This document shows, in pieces, positions 1-8,034 of a stretch of 11,984 nt of DNA. Origin of the DNA: an uncultured Collinsella sp. (GTDB lineage: Bacteria; Actinomycetota; Coriobacteriia; Coriobacteriales; Coriobacteriaceae). The DNA lies in assembly GCA_902482035.1 (NCBI GenBank), contig CABSYW010000048.1, positions 1-11,984 on the forward strand. Reading direction: 5' to 3'. How positions within the stretch are numbered: position 1 is the first letter of the stretch; every line of letters starts with the position of its first letter. A program made the position numbers and the translations under genes. Below the pieces are notes generated by a model, which was not told the origin of the DNA, did not search any database, and saw only the letters and a list, made by a program, of their open reading frames with translations.

Positions 1-41
1 CCTAGAGTTCGTCGGCAGCGTCAGATGTGTATAAGAGACAG
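1..41 (+). other. Illumina Nextera adapter and index (artefact)
   Basis: Positions 9-41 match the Nextera Read 1 adapter (TCGTCGGCAGCGTC followed by the 19-bp Tn5 mosaic end, 23-41). The eight bases before it, CCTAGAGT, occupy the i5 index position and, from memory, equal Nextera XT index S516. The sequence is not genomic. Open frames starting here give the well-known false N-termini MYKRQ and MCIRDS, and the reverse frame ends in the equally well-known LYTSDAADE. Genomic sequence begins at 42. Confidence 0.98.
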
Positions 42-551
42 CCCCAGCAGCAGCCGACGCCTCGCGCCGCCGCTCCCGACCCGCTTGCCGTGGCAGACCC
101 CTTCGCGCCTAGCGTCCCCGACCCCGCCGCTCCCATCCCGGTGCCGCAGACCGTCTCGCGTGACGCGCTTGCCGGCATGGGCGGAGCCGCCGCGACCGGT
201 GCCGCCGTGGGCCTAGGCGCCGCAGCCGGCATCGCCTCCAACATGGCGAGCACTCGCGCCCCGCAGCGCCCGCTCGCCCAGCTCGTCGACGTCGTGAGCG
301 GCGAGAGCCATAGCATCACCTCCGCACAGGTGACCATCGGTCGCGAGCGCTCAGTTTCCGACATTGCCCTGCGCGACCCCAACGTGTCGCGCCGCCACGC
401 CCAGCTCACCTTTACGGGCTCGGATTGGTCGATCGAGGACCTCAATTCCACCAACGGCACGCTCGTCAACAACCGCCGCATTACGCGCTGCCCGCTGCGC
501 AACGGCGATCTGCTGACGTTTGGCCTGAGTACCTTTGAATTTAGGGGATAG
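42..551 (+). CDS. fhaA: FHA-domain protein, FhaA-like, C-terminal part (5' truncated by contig end)
   Basis: Only the last 169 codons are present; the true start lies beyond the contig. The first part (to about position 290) is low-complexity, rich in Pro and Ala with a Gly/Ala stretch. A C-terminal forkhead-associated domain follows (about 291-548): GRE near 339, an NVSRRHAQL segment carrying the Ser-x-x-His phosphothreonine pocket, and NSTNGTLVN. FHA domains bind phosphothreonine on kinase targets. In mycobacterial FhaA the N-terminus is a DUF3662 domain; that region is missing here, so the name rests on the C-terminal FHA domain and on its place before FhaB, PstP, SEDS-PBP and PknB genes. 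The stop codon lies 6 bp before the next start. Any N-terminal residues read from before position 42 come from adapter. Confidence 0.85.
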   Translation, partial: PQQQPTPRAAAPDPLAVADPFAPSVPDPAAPIPVPQTVSRDALAGMGGAAATGAAVGLGAAAGIASNMASTRAPQRPLAQLVDVVSGESHSITSAQVTIGRERSVSDIALRDPNVSRRHAQLTFTGSDWSIEDLNSTNGTLVNNRRITRCPLRNGDLLTFGLSTFEFRG

Positions 552-557
552 TCGCTT

Positions 558-974
558 ATGAACATCGATATCGTCCTTTTTGCAGGCCGCATCGTCCTGG
601 TCGCTCTGCTCTATATCTTTCTGTTCGCCGTCATGAAGACCGGCGTGGGACTTGTGCGCGGGCAGCGCCGCGACTCGGCTATCTGGACGATTGATGTGGA
701 CAAGGGTCCGCGCGGTATCCGCGGCATCCACGTAGACATGCTCGGCCCCGTCATCGTCGGTCGCTCGCCATCTTCGGACATCTGCATCAATGAACCGTTC
801 GTCTCGGCCTCGCATGCGCGCTTTTCGCTGCAGGGCCCGGCGCTCATCATCGAGGACCTCAACTCGCTTAACGGCACGCTCGTCAACGGCCGCCAGCTCG
901 TGGAGCCCGCGACGCTGCGTGAGGGCGACGAAGTCCAGATTGGCGACGTGGTCATGAAGGTGAACCGTCGATGA
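558..974 (+). CDS. fhaB: Membrane-anchored FHA-domain protein, FhaB/FipA-like
   Basis: The 138-residue protein has one N-terminal hydrophobic segment (about residues 6-28), a short basic stretch (RGQRRDS) and a cytoplasmic FHA domain (about 50-136). The FHA signature residues are present: G68-R69, the S83-A-S-H86 pocket and N105-G106 in NSLNGTLVNG. Length and layout match mycobacterial FhaB (FipA), a PknA/PknB substrate that links phosphorylation to septal and wall synthesis. The start is supported by AGGGGA at 543-548, 9 bp upstream and overlapping the end of fhaA. The stop overlaps the next start by 4 bp (ATGA at 971-974), so translation of the phosphatase is probably coupled. Family and role follow from domain and synteny; the phosphorylated partner cannot be read from sequence. 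Confidence 0.92.
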   Translation: MNIDIVLFAGRIVLVALLYIFLFAVMKTGVGLVRGQRRDSAIWTIDVDKGPRGIRGIHVDMLGPVIVGRSPSSDICINEPFVSASHARFSLQGPALIIEDLNSLNGTLVNGRQLVEPATLREGDEVQIGDVVMKVNRR

Positions 975-2770
975 TCGACGAGGAGAACAAGTCCGCAACC
1001 ATGACCGAGGCACCGGCCGCCACCACAGCTGCGCCGGCCCACGCCGCTCCGGCGGGCTCCGCACCCGTGGAGCCCGAGGACACCGTGTTCTCCCTGCCTC
1101 TTTCGCATGTAACGCATGATATTTCGGATCTCGCCGATAACGAGGACGAAGAGGATGCCGTAGCGGCGCCCATCGGCGCACATGCTGCGGAACAGCCCAC
1201 AGCGCCCGAAGCAACCCCGGCGCCGGCTCACTTTGCAGAGCCCGTCGCCGCGGCAATCAACGAGAGCGCTGCGGTGTTTGCGGCACCCGAGCCCGCCGCG
1301 CCGGCGTTTCCCATAGCCCCGGCATCCGAGGTTGCGCCCGCGTCTACGCCGGCGCCCGAGCCTATAGACGTCAGCCCGCAAGACGACGAGTCGACCGCCC
1401 GCGTGTCCGAGGAGCCCGACTCCCCGGACACCGGTGATTCCGAATCAAACGCCGAGACCGACACCGTCTCTCCCGGTGACACCGCCGAGATCGATGTTGC
1501 CGCCGTTGAGGCCAAACTCAAAGACCCCGGCTCGACCATGAGCTTTGAGCCCCTGACCGAGGAACGCATCGAGACCGACTCGACCTATGATGCCGGCACC
1601 ACCACGCAACTCATGTGGGGCGCCCGCTCCGACGTTGGCTGCGTGCGCCCGCACAATGAGGATTCCTACCTAGTGCAGTCGCCGCTCTTTTGCGTATGCG
1701 ACGGCATGGGCGGCCACGCCGCGGGCGAGGTAGCCTCTTCTATCGCCGTCGAGACTATTGCCAAGACGGCCCCACAGTCCGCCGACGCAGCACGCCTGGC
1801 CGCAGCCGTCGAGGCAGCCAACGCCGCCGTAATCGAGGCGGCCCTGAACGGCCTGGGCAAGCCCGGCATGGGCTGCACAGCCACCTGCGCCTACATCGAA
1901 AACGACACGCTCGCCATCGCCCACGTGGGCGACTCTCGCGCCTATCTGCTCCACGAGGGCACGCTCATCCGCGTGACCCGCGACCACTCCTACGTGGAGG
2001 AGCTCGTGGACGCCGGCGAGATCACGGCAGACGAGGCTCGCGTCCACCCCAACCGTTCGGTCATCACCCGTGCGCTGGGCTCGGACCCCGCCATGTATGC
2101 CGACCACTTCACTCTGCATATCGAGGAAGGCGACCGCCTTATCCTGTGCTCTGACGGCCTTTCGAGCATGATTCCCGATAGCGATATCGAGAACATCGCC
2201 ACGCAGTCCTCAACCGCGCAAATCTGCGTCGACAACCTAGTGGACGCGGCGCTTGCCGCCGGCGGCCACGACAACGTGACCGTAGTAGTCGTTGACCTGG
2301 TTGACGATGGCGTCATGCGCGAGGCGCAACGCGTGCGTCGCCGCAACGTTACTATCGCCGCCATCCTGGCCCTCGTCTTTGTGCTGGCAGCTGGCATCTG
2401 GGCCTACACGGGTGTCACCGGCTCGTACTACCTGGGTACCTACCAGGGCAATGTCGCCGTCTGGCGCGGCCTGCCCGGCAAGCCACTCGGACTCAAGCTC
2501 CACTGGCTCGAAAGCGAAACCAGCATCAAGCTGTCCGACCTGCCCGAAGACACGCAAAACCGCCTCAAGGCGGGCATTCCGCAAACAAGTGTCGACGATG
2601 CGCAGGACACGATATCCAAGTACCGCCACCAGATCGACGAGGAGCAGACCCGCCAGGTGATCGACGCGCAAACGATTCGCGACAACACCAATCAGGGATC
2701 GACCTCCGAATCAGATTCCGAGAAAACCGCCGAACAGTCCGCCGAGGCCGAAGCCTCCGATAAGAATTAG
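971..2770 (+). CDS. pstP: PP2C-family Ser/Thr phosphatase with transmembrane anchor, PstP-like
   Basis: The 599-residue protein removes phosphate from Ser/Thr-phosphorylated proteins and should reverse the PknB kinase encoded downstream. Residues 1 to about 212 are low-complexity, rich in Ala, Pro, Glu and Asp, with no recognisable fold. The PP2C domain (about 215-448) has the metal-binding and catalytic motifs: NED at 229-231, DGMGGH at 244-249, GDSRA with D321, SDG with D395 and GGHDN with D434. One membrane segment follows (about 460-482), then a roughly 115-residue outside region that starts YYLGTYQGNVAVW and ends Ser/Glu-rich. Mycobacterial PstP has the same catalytic-TM-external order but lacks so long an N-terminal extension. 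The start overlaps the fhaB stop (ATGA). A later start just before the PP2C domain is conceivable but would break this coupling. Confidence 0.93.
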   Translation: MIDEENKSATMTEAPAATTAAPAHAAPAGSAPVEPEDTVFSLPLSHVTHDISDLADNEDEEDAVAAPIGAHAAEQPTAPEATPAPAHFAEPVAAAINESAAVFAAPEPAAPAFPIAPASEVAPASTPAPEPIDVSPQDDESTARVSEEPDSPDTGDSESNAETDTVSPGDTAEIDVAAVEAKLKDPGSTMSFEPLTEERIETDSTYDAGTTTQLMWGARSDVGCVRPHNEDSYLVQSPLFCVCDGMGGHAAGEVASSIAVETIAKTAPQSADAARLAAAVEAANAAVIEAALNGLGKPGMGCTATCAYIENDTLAIAHVGDSRAYLLHEGTLIRVTRDHSYVEELVDAGEITADEARVHPNRSVITRALGSDPAMYADHFTLHIEEGDRLILCSDGLSSMIPDSDIENIATQSSTAQICVDNLVDAALAAGGHDNVTVVVVDLVDDGVMREAQRVRRRNVTIAAILALVFVLAAGIWAYTGVTGSYYLGTYQGNVAVWRGLPGKPLGLKLHWLESETSIKLSDLPEDTQNRLKAGIPQTSVDDAQDTISKYRHQIDEEQTRQVIDAQTIRDNTNQGSTSESDSEKTAEQSAEAEASDKN

Positions 2771-2772
2771 AA

Positions 2773-2778
2773 AGGGAG
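2773..2778 (+). promoter_or_regulatory. Ribosome binding site deciding the SEDS-PBP start
   Basis: AGGGAG lies 8 bp before ATG 2787. An in-frame GTG at 2778 overlaps this site and so cannot use it, which favours ATG 2787. Confidence 0.7.
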
Positions 2779-2786
2779 TGCCGCTT

Positions 2787-5657
2787 ATGAGTCGCCGCAA
2801 CACCGAGCTGCTCTTGCTCATCGCCTCGGCGTTCCCCGTCATCCTGCTGTATGCGATGTACGTCCTCACCGCGGGCGCTGCCATCTCCTTTGAGACGCTC
2901 GCCGTACCGATCGGCCTCTTTGCCGCCTTCGCCGCGGCACATATCGCCGTGCGCATCTTGGCGCCCGGCGCCGACCCCGCCATCCTACCCATCGTATTTA
3001 TACTTTCGGGCATCGGCATCACGTTCGTGACGCGTCTCGCCCCCGCTCTCGCTATCTCACAGCTCATCATCCTGTTTGTCTCGGTGGCGCTCATGGTGGG
3101 AACGCTTGCACTGGTCAAAAACCTCGACGTGGTCATGCGCTACAAGTACACCTTTGGCATTATCGGCATCATCCTGCTGATGCTGCCCATCTTTATCGGC
3201 ACCACGATCTCGGGCTCCAAGCTGTGGATTCGCATCGCGGGCTTTACCATCCAGCCTGGCGAGTTCGCCAAGGTCTTTATCGTCCTGTTCCTGGCCGGCT
3301 ACCTAGCCGAGAACCGCGAGCTGCTCTCCATCTCCAACCGCAAGATCCTGGGCTTTAAGATCCCTCGTCTGCGACTGCTGCTGCCGCTGTTTGCCGTGTG
3401 GGGTGTGTGCCTGCTCGTCGTCGTCTTCGAACGCGACCTGGGTTCGGCTGTGCTGTTCTACACCATCTTCTTGCTGATGCTCTACGTTGCCACGGGGCGC
3501 TTTTCGTATGTCGTTATCGGCCTTGCGCTCTTAGCCGTTGGAGCCGTGGGCGCCTACAAGTTCCTGTCGCACGTTCAGGTGCGTTTCCAGGTTTGGGTCG
3601 ATCCGTTTAAGGACGCCCAGGGCCAGGGCTACCAGATTGTCCAGTCGCTCTTCTCGCTTGCCGACGGCGGTCTGGTCGGCGTTGGCATCGGCAACGGGAT
3701 GGCCAACAACATCCCCGTCGTCGAGTCCGACTTTATCTTCTCGGCCATCGGCGAGGAGATGGGTCTTTTGGGCGGCGGCGCCGTGCTCATCCTGTTTATG
3801 CTCTTTGCCGTGCGTGGCCTCACCACAGCTGCCCGCGCTAAATCCGACCTCGCCGCCTTTAGCGCCACGGGCCTTACGGCCGCCATCAGCTTCCAGGCCT
3901 TCTTGATCGTTGGCGGCGTCACCCGCCTGATCCCGCTGACCGGCGTCACTCTGCCCTTTATGAGCCAGGGCGGCTCCTCGCTGCTGGCGAGCTTCATCAT
4001 AGTCGCGCTCCTGCTGCGCGCCGGTGACGAGGCGACCGGACGCGAGGCCGAGCTTACCGGCACCGGCACCATGGCCGCCATCACCGATGATCAGGTCGTA
4101 TCTGCCGCCGCCCCGACGGGCACGCGCTTTGCCACCTCGTCTTCCTACGGCAGCGGCAGCCATTCCGTCGGCTCGCGCATGCGCCGTCGCCTGCTCGACA
4201 CGCCTGAATCCGGTGTGCTCGGCCGCGTTGCGCTCGCTAACCGTCTAACCCGCGCGGTGCTCGCCTTTACGGCGCTGTTCGCCATCCTTATCGGCAACCT
4301 CACCTATGTCCAGGTCATTAAGGCCAAGGACTATCAGGACATGCCGACCAACAACCACACCATCGCCCGCTCCAAGTACATCCAGCGCGGCTCCATCATC
4401 ACGTCCGACGGCGTGACGCTGGCCGAGTCGCTGCAGCAGGAGGACGGCACCTACGTACGCTCCTACCCCAACGGTAACCTGGCAGCGCACGTGGTTGGCT
4501 ACGTGAGCCAGCAGTATGGCACCACCGCCATCGAGAGCGTCATGAACGACACGCTCACCGGTTCTAAGGACTACTCCAGCTGGAACAACGCCATCGCGTC
4601 GCTCGCGGGCCAGACCCAGCCGGGCAACACCGCCAAGCTCACCATCGACTCGCGCATCCAGACGGCGGCCGAGCAGGCACTCAAGGGCTTTAAGGGCGCT
4701 GTAGTGGTCATCGACCCGCGTACCGGCGCGGTGCTCGCATGTGCCAGCTCGCCCACCTACGACAACACCAACATCGATGCCCTGCTGCAGACGGGCGGCG
4801 GCGAGGACGGCTCCATGTACAATCGCGCCATGGACGCGCTGTACACGCCGGGCTCAACGTTTAAGGTCGTTACGCTTTCCGCGGCACTCGAGACCGGTAC
4901 CGCCAGCCTTACCAGCACCTACCAGGCGCCCGGCTCCATGGACATCGGCAACGCACCGGTCACCAACTATGCCAACGAGAGCTACGGCACCATCAGCCTG
5001 CAGCAGGCCTTTGCCGTGTCCTCCAACGTCGTCTTCGGCCAGGTGGCAAACGAAGTTGGCGCAAACACGCTCGTGCAGTTTGCCAACGCCTTTGGCTACG
5101 GCCAAAAGCTCGGCCAGGACCTGACCTCCGCGGCCTCCATCATGGCCGACCCGTCGCTCATGACCGAGTGGGAGACCGCCTGGGCCGGCGCCGGCCAGCC
5201 TGTCGGCATGGACCATACGCCCGGCCCGCAGACCACCGTCATGCAAAACGCCGTGATTGCCGCCGCCATCGCTAACAGCGGCGTGGTCATGGACCCGTAC
5301 TTTGTAGCCCAGGTACTCGCCCCGGACGGAACCGTGGTCAAGACCACGCACTCCCGCTCGCTGGGCCAGGCCGTCAGCTCCGCCACGGCCGACCAGGTCA
5401 AGCAGGCCATGCTTGCCGTCGTCCAGTCCGGCACCGGCACCGATGCCCAGATCCCAGGCGTCAAGGTCGCCGGCAAGACCGGCTCGGCCGAGATCGGTGG
5501 CACCAACGTCAACTCAATGTTCGTTGGCTTTGCACCTTACGATTCACCCACGGTCGCCATCTCGGTGGCCTTGGAGGATTTCGACAAGCATGACGTCAAG
5601 GCCGCCAAGATCGCCGGCATCGTCCTGACCGCGGCGCTTGCCGCACAGGGAGCGTGA
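2787..5657 (+). CDS. Fused peptidoglycan synthase: SEDS glycosyltransferase (RodA/FtsW) joined to class B PBP (PbpA-like)
   Basis: One unbroken frame of 956 residues joins two proteins that are usually separate. Residues 1 to about 410 are a multi-spanning SEDS glycosyltransferase that polymerises lipid II; visible signatures are GSKLWIRIAGFTIQPGEFAK, FERDLGSAVLF, ESDFIF with D315 aligning with the essential SEDS aspartate, and a FMSQGGSS segment. Residues about 411-488 are a hydrophilic Gly/Ser/Arg linker. A further membrane helix (about 490-510) leads to a penicillin-binding transpeptidase outside the cell: STFK with nucleophile S690, SSN at 745-747 and KTG at 897-899. The second half (about 468 residues) is close in length to mycobacterial PbpA. 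Ten helices followed by a cytoplasmic linker and one more helix gives a consistent topology. In mycobacteria rodA and pbpA are adjacent genes at this same position in the cluster. The fusion is seen directly; elongation rather than division is inferred from synteny. Confidence 0.95.
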   Translation: MSRRNTELLLLIASAFPVILLYAMYVLTAGAAISFETLAVPIGLFAAFAAAHIAVRILAPGADPAILPIVFILSGIGITFVTRLAPALAISQLIILFVSVALMVGTLALVKNLDVVMRYKYTFGIIGIILLMLPIFIGTTISGSKLWIRIAGFTIQPGEFAKVFIVLFLAGYLAENRELLSISNRKILGFKIPRLRLLLPLFAVWGVCLLVVVFERDLGSAVLFYTIFLLMLYVATGRFSYVVIGLALLAVGAVGAYKFLSHVQVRFQVWVDPFKDAQGQGYQIVQSLFSLADGGLVGVGIGNGMANNIPVVESDFIFSAIGEEMGLLGGGAVLILFMLFAVRGLTTAARAKSDLAAFSATGLTAAISFQAFLIVGGVTRLIPLTGVTLPFMSQGGSSLLASFIIVALLLRAGDEATGREAELTGTGTMAAITDDQVVSAAAPTGTRFATSSSYGSGSHSVGSRMRRRLLDTPESGVLGRVALANRLTRAVLAFTALFAILIGNLTYVQVIKAKDYQDMPTNNHTIARSKYIQRGSIITSDGVTLAESLQQEDGTYVRSYPNGNLAAHVVGYVSQQYGTTAIESVMNDTLTGSKDYSSWNNAIASLAGQTQPGNTAKLTIDSRIQTAAEQALKGFKGAVVVIDPRTGAVLACASSPTYDNTNIDALLQTGGGEDGSMYNRAMDALYTPGSTFKVVTLSAALETGTASLTSTYQAPGSMDIGNAPVTNYANESYGTISLQQAFAVSSNVVFGQVANEVGANTLVQFANAFGYGQKLGQDLTSAASIMADPSLMTEWETAWAGAGQPVGMDHTPGPQTTVMQNAVIAAAIANSGVVMDPYFVAQVLAPDGTVVKTTHSRSLGQAVSSATADQVKQAMLAVVQSGTGTDAQIPGVKVAGKTGSAEIGGTNVNSMFVGFAPYDSPTVAISVALEDFDKHDVKAAKIAGIVLTAALAAQGA

Positions 5658-5774
5658 TGCCCATGATCGAATCGGACACCCGAGGCGCGCCGCGGCCGAA
5701 GAGTTAGCGGCAACGCGCCACACGGCCCCAGCGGCCACATCGTAGGTACTACACACATCGTTGAGCGAATAGTT
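5658..5774 (+). other. Intergenic region between SEDS-PBP and kinase genes
   Basis: This gap separates otherwise tightly packed genes. It holds a 16-codon open frame (5657-5707, start overlapping the upstream stop as TGATG) with no ribosome binding site, and a weak gtag-gta-ctac hairpin at 5742-5752. I see no convincing -35/-10 pair and no terminator, so read-through into the kinase gene is likely, though a kinase-specific promoter cannot be excluded. Confidence 0.5.
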
Positions 5775-5779
5775 ATGTT

Positions 5780-5784
5780 AGGAG
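5780..5784 (+). promoter_or_regulatory. Ribosome binding site deciding the kinase start
   Basis: AGGAG lies 5 bp before ATG 5790. The upstream in-frame ATG at 5775 comes before this site and lacks its own, so 5790 is the better start. Confidence 0.75.
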
Positions 5785-5789
5785 CAGGA

Positions 5790-7751
5790 ATGGAACAGAG
5801 GGTCCTCGGGGGAAGATACCTCCTCAAGGATAAGGTGGGGACAGGCGGCATGGCGACCGTCTACCGTGCACAGGACCAGGTCCTCGACCGCACAGTAGCC
5901 GTCAAGATCATGCTGCCGCAGTATGCTGGCGACGCAACCTTCGCCGCACGCTTTAAGCAGGAGGCCCAGGCAGCAGCCGGCCTCTCCTCCCCCTATATCG
6001 TGGGCGTCTACGATTGGGGCAAGGACGGCGACACCTATTACATCGTCATGGAGTACCTGCGCGGCACCGACCTTAAGAGCGGCATCAAGAGCCACGGCGC
6101 CCTCGACCCCAAGAAGGTCGCCCAGATCGGCTCGCAGATCAGCTCCGCGCTTTCGGTCGCCCACAAGCACGAGATCATCCACCGCGACATTAAGCCGCAG
6201 AACATCATGGTGCTGCCCGACGGCAACATCAAGGTGATGGACTTTGGCATCGCGCGCGCCAAGAACAGCCACCTCACGCAAGACAACAACGTGCTGGGAA
6301 CCGCCCACTACGTCAGCCCCGAGCAGACCCGTGGTCAGGACCTCGGCCCCACCTCGGATATCTACTCGCTGGGCGTCGTGATGTATGAATGCGCCACCGG
6401 CCGCGTTCCCTTTGACGGTGACGACGCCATCTCGGTCGCACTCAAGCAGGTCAACGAGTTGCCTATTCCGCCGAGCCAGATCAACTCCGGTGTCGACGCC
6501 GACCTTGAGCGCATCATCCTCAAGTGCATGGAGAAGGACCCCACAAACCGCTTCCAGACCGCCGACGAGCTTCGTCAGGTGCTCAATAGCTACCTGTCGG
6601 GCCGTGCCGTCAACGTCTCGGAGCCCACGCGCATCATCGGTGCCCCCGGTGAGCTGGGCGCCACCAAGACTCGCGAGCTTTCCGATCAGACGCGCGCCAT
6701 GGTGCGTCCCGTCTCGGGCGTGAGCGGCCAGAATACCGCCCGTAGCTCGGTTTCGGGCTCCACCGGCTCCTACGAGGTCGAAAAGCCCAAATCCAACAAG
6801 AACAAGATCATCGCCGCCGTGGTGGCAGCCGTTGCCGTCATCGGCATCGTGGTGGCCTTTGCCACAGGACTCTTTGGCGGCGAGCAGGTCACCGTGCCCG
6901 ATGTGCTGGGCAAGGACCAGCAGACTGCCGTCGAGCTGATCAAGGAAGCCGGCCTCGAGGTCGGCACCATCGACCAAAGCTACAACGACGATGTCGACGA
7001 GGGCAAGGTCGCCGAGCAGACGCCCAACGGCAACACCAAGAAGGCCAAGGGCACCAAGGTGAACCTGGTAATCTCCAAGGGCCCCAAGCCCTCCGAGAAG
7101 GTTGAGGTTCCCCAGCTTCTCGGCCTGACCAAGGACCAGGCAGAAGCCGCGCTGGCAAGCGTCGGCCTGAAGGGCAACGCCTCCGAGGAGGCCAACGAGG
7201 CCGATGAGGGCCAGGTCTTTGAGCAGGGCACCGAAGCCGGTAAGGAAGTCGCGAAGGGCACGACCATCTCGTACAAGGTCTCGAGCGGCCCAGATACCAC
7301 GTCCGTCCCCGACCTGACCGACATGACCGAGGCCCAAGCACGCAACGCCCTCGATATGGCAGGCTTTGGCGTCGACGTGAGCTACCAGGAGAACGACTCG
7401 GTTACCGAGGGCACCGTGATCAGCTGGAACCCCAGCGGCAAGCAGAAGCCCGGCGCCACGATTACCGTCGTCATTGCCAAGAAGTCCGGCAAGGCCAGTG
7501 TTCCGGGCAACCTGTACGGCAAGAGCATCTCCGCCGCCGTCACCGCGCTCAACAACGCCGGTTTCTATAACATCGGCTTCTGTGACCAGAACGGCAATCC
7601 CATAAGCGGTAACGAGGATGCCACCGTTACGGGCGTCTCCCCCACCGGCAAGCAGTCCACCGACAGCACGATCACGCTAACAGTCGCACTTTCTGGCTCG
7701 GGTTCGGGCTCTGGCTCGGGCACGGGTGACGATTCCGGTACGACCAACTAG
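5790..7751 (+). CDS. pknB: Transmembrane Ser/Thr protein kinase with PASTA domains, PknB-like
   Basis: The 653-residue protein has an N-terminal cytoplasmic Hanks-type kinase domain (about 8-270): glycine loop GTGGMATVY, VAVK with lysine K39, HRDIKPQN with H131 and catalytic D133, DFG with D151, and a GTAHYVSPEQ activation end. A Ser/Thr-rich juxtamembrane stretch precedes one membrane helix (about 340-362). Outside lie four PASTA repeats, starting near VTVPDVLGK, VEVPQLLGL, SVPDLTDMT and SVPGNLYGK; the last is the most divergent. The C-terminus is a Gly/Ser run. PASTA domains bind muropeptides or lipid II, so the kinase reports on wall synthesis and phosphorylates FHA partners and wall enzymes; PstP opposes it. 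Mycobacterial PknB also has four PASTA domains, but there a second kinase gene (pknA) precedes it, and none is present here. A strong terminator follows. Confidence 0.96.
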   Translation: MEQRVLGGRYLLKDKVGTGGMATVYRAQDQVLDRTVAVKIMLPQYAGDATFAARFKQEAQAAAGLSSPYIVGVYDWGKDGDTYYIVMEYLRGTDLKSGIKSHGALDPKKVAQIGSQISSALSVAHKHEIIHRDIKPQNIMVLPDGNIKVMDFGIARAKNSHLTQDNNVLGTAHYVSPEQTRGQDLGPTSDIYSLGVVMYECATGRVPFDGDDAISVALKQVNELPIPPSQINSGVDADLERIILKCMEKDPTNRFQTADELRQVLNSYLSGRAVNVSEPTRIIGAPGELGATKTRELSDQTRAMVRPVSGVSGQNTARSSVSGSTGSYEVEKPKSNKNKIIAAVVAAVAVIGIVVAFATGLFGGEQVTVPDVLGKDQQTAVELIKEAGLEVGTIDQSYNDDVDEGKVAEQTPNGNTKKAKGTKVNLVISKGPKPSEKVEVPQLLGLTKDQAEAALASVGLKGNASEEANEADEGQVFEQGTEAGKEVAKGTTISYKVSSGPDTTSVPDLTDMTEAQARNALDMAGFGVDVSYQENDSVTEGTVISWNPSGKQKPGATITVVIAKKSGKASVPGNLYGKSISAAVTALNNAGFYNIGFCDQNGNPISGNEDATVTGVSPTGKQSTDSTITLTVALSGSGSGSGSGTGDDSGTTN

Positions 7752-7803
7752 TCGCCACCCCACCGCTCATCACGGCTCTCGCCGCAAACATATTCGCTCA
7801 CAG

Positions 7804-7843
7804 GCGCCCGCTTGCTCCCCCAGCAAGCGGGCGCTTCGTTTTT
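7804..7843 (+). terminator. Rho-independent terminator of the FHA-kinase cluster
   Basis: A perfect 13-bp GC-rich stem (7804-7816 with 7822-7834) closes a 5-nt all-C loop and is followed by TTCGTTTTT. It lies 52 bp after the kinase stop. The minus strand has no T run after the stem, so it works mainly in the plus direction. Confidence 0.93.
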
Positions 7844-7866
7844 GACATGGCATTGAACCAGAAGAA

Positions 7867-7889
7867 CCCGGCACCGTAGCGGTACCGGG
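7867..7889 (-). terminator. Likely terminator hairpin of the tRNA-Arg transcript
   Basis: The arms 7867-7876 and 7880-7889 form a 10-bp GC-rich stem with one mismatch around a 3-nt loop. On the minus strand it is followed by a moderately T-rich TTCTTCTGG. It lies about 145 bp past the tRNA-Arg 3' end. The weak T run keeps confidence moderate. Confidence 0.5.
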
Positions 7890-7900
7890 CTCGATATTCC

Positions 7901-7925
7901 TCTGGTGCCCCCGGGCGGATTCGAA
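7901..7925 (-). repeat. Duplicate of the tRNA-Arg 3' end (25-bp direct repeat)
   Basis: These 25 bases repeat exactly at 8033-8057. They comprise the T-loop, the T-stem 3' strand, the acceptor 3' strand and CCA of the tRNA-Arg gene plus two flanking bases. No complete cloverleaf can be built upstream of this copy on the minus strand, so it is a fragment. Duplicated tRNA 3' ends are typical of integration sites of phages or integrative elements, but only 107 bp separates the copies and no integrase is visible. Confidence 0.8.
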
Positions 7926-7953
7926 AACTCCCCCCCGCGGGGAAATTGGTGAC

Positions 7954-7990
7954 GCGGGTGTCGACGGCTCGAATCCGCCGGCAGCTCCCA
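7954..7990 (+). repeat. Second tRNA-like 3' fragment, opposite orientation
   Basis: Positions 7954-7979 are the reverse complement of tRNA-Arg positions 8046-8071 with one mismatch in the T-loop. The fragment reads as the end of an anticodon stem, a variable loop and a T-arm on the plus strand, then GGCAGCTC and CCA at 7988-7990. No matching 5' half (AGCTGCC plus D-arm) is seen on the plus strand. It faces the fragment at 7901-7925, and together their T-arms form an inverted repeat (7914-7924 with 7969-7979). Confidence 0.65.
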
Positions 7991-8034
7991 CAAACCAGAA
8001 ACGACGCCGCTCTCACGACGCCGTCATAATCTTC

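Noticed and set aside
25..216. Plus-strand frame starting MCIRDS
   Set aside because: The start lies in the Nextera mosaic end and the frame is a shadow of fhaA.
2..592. Minus-strand open frame of 196 codons opposite fhaA
   Set aside because: It runs antisense to the FHA gene and its last residues (LYTSDAADEL) are encoded by the adapter.
5778..7337. 519-codon minus-strand frame opposite the kinase gene
   Set aside because: GC-rich codon third positions keep antisense frames open; the product is low-complexity Gly/Val/Leu with no family match, and the sense strand is an evident kinase.
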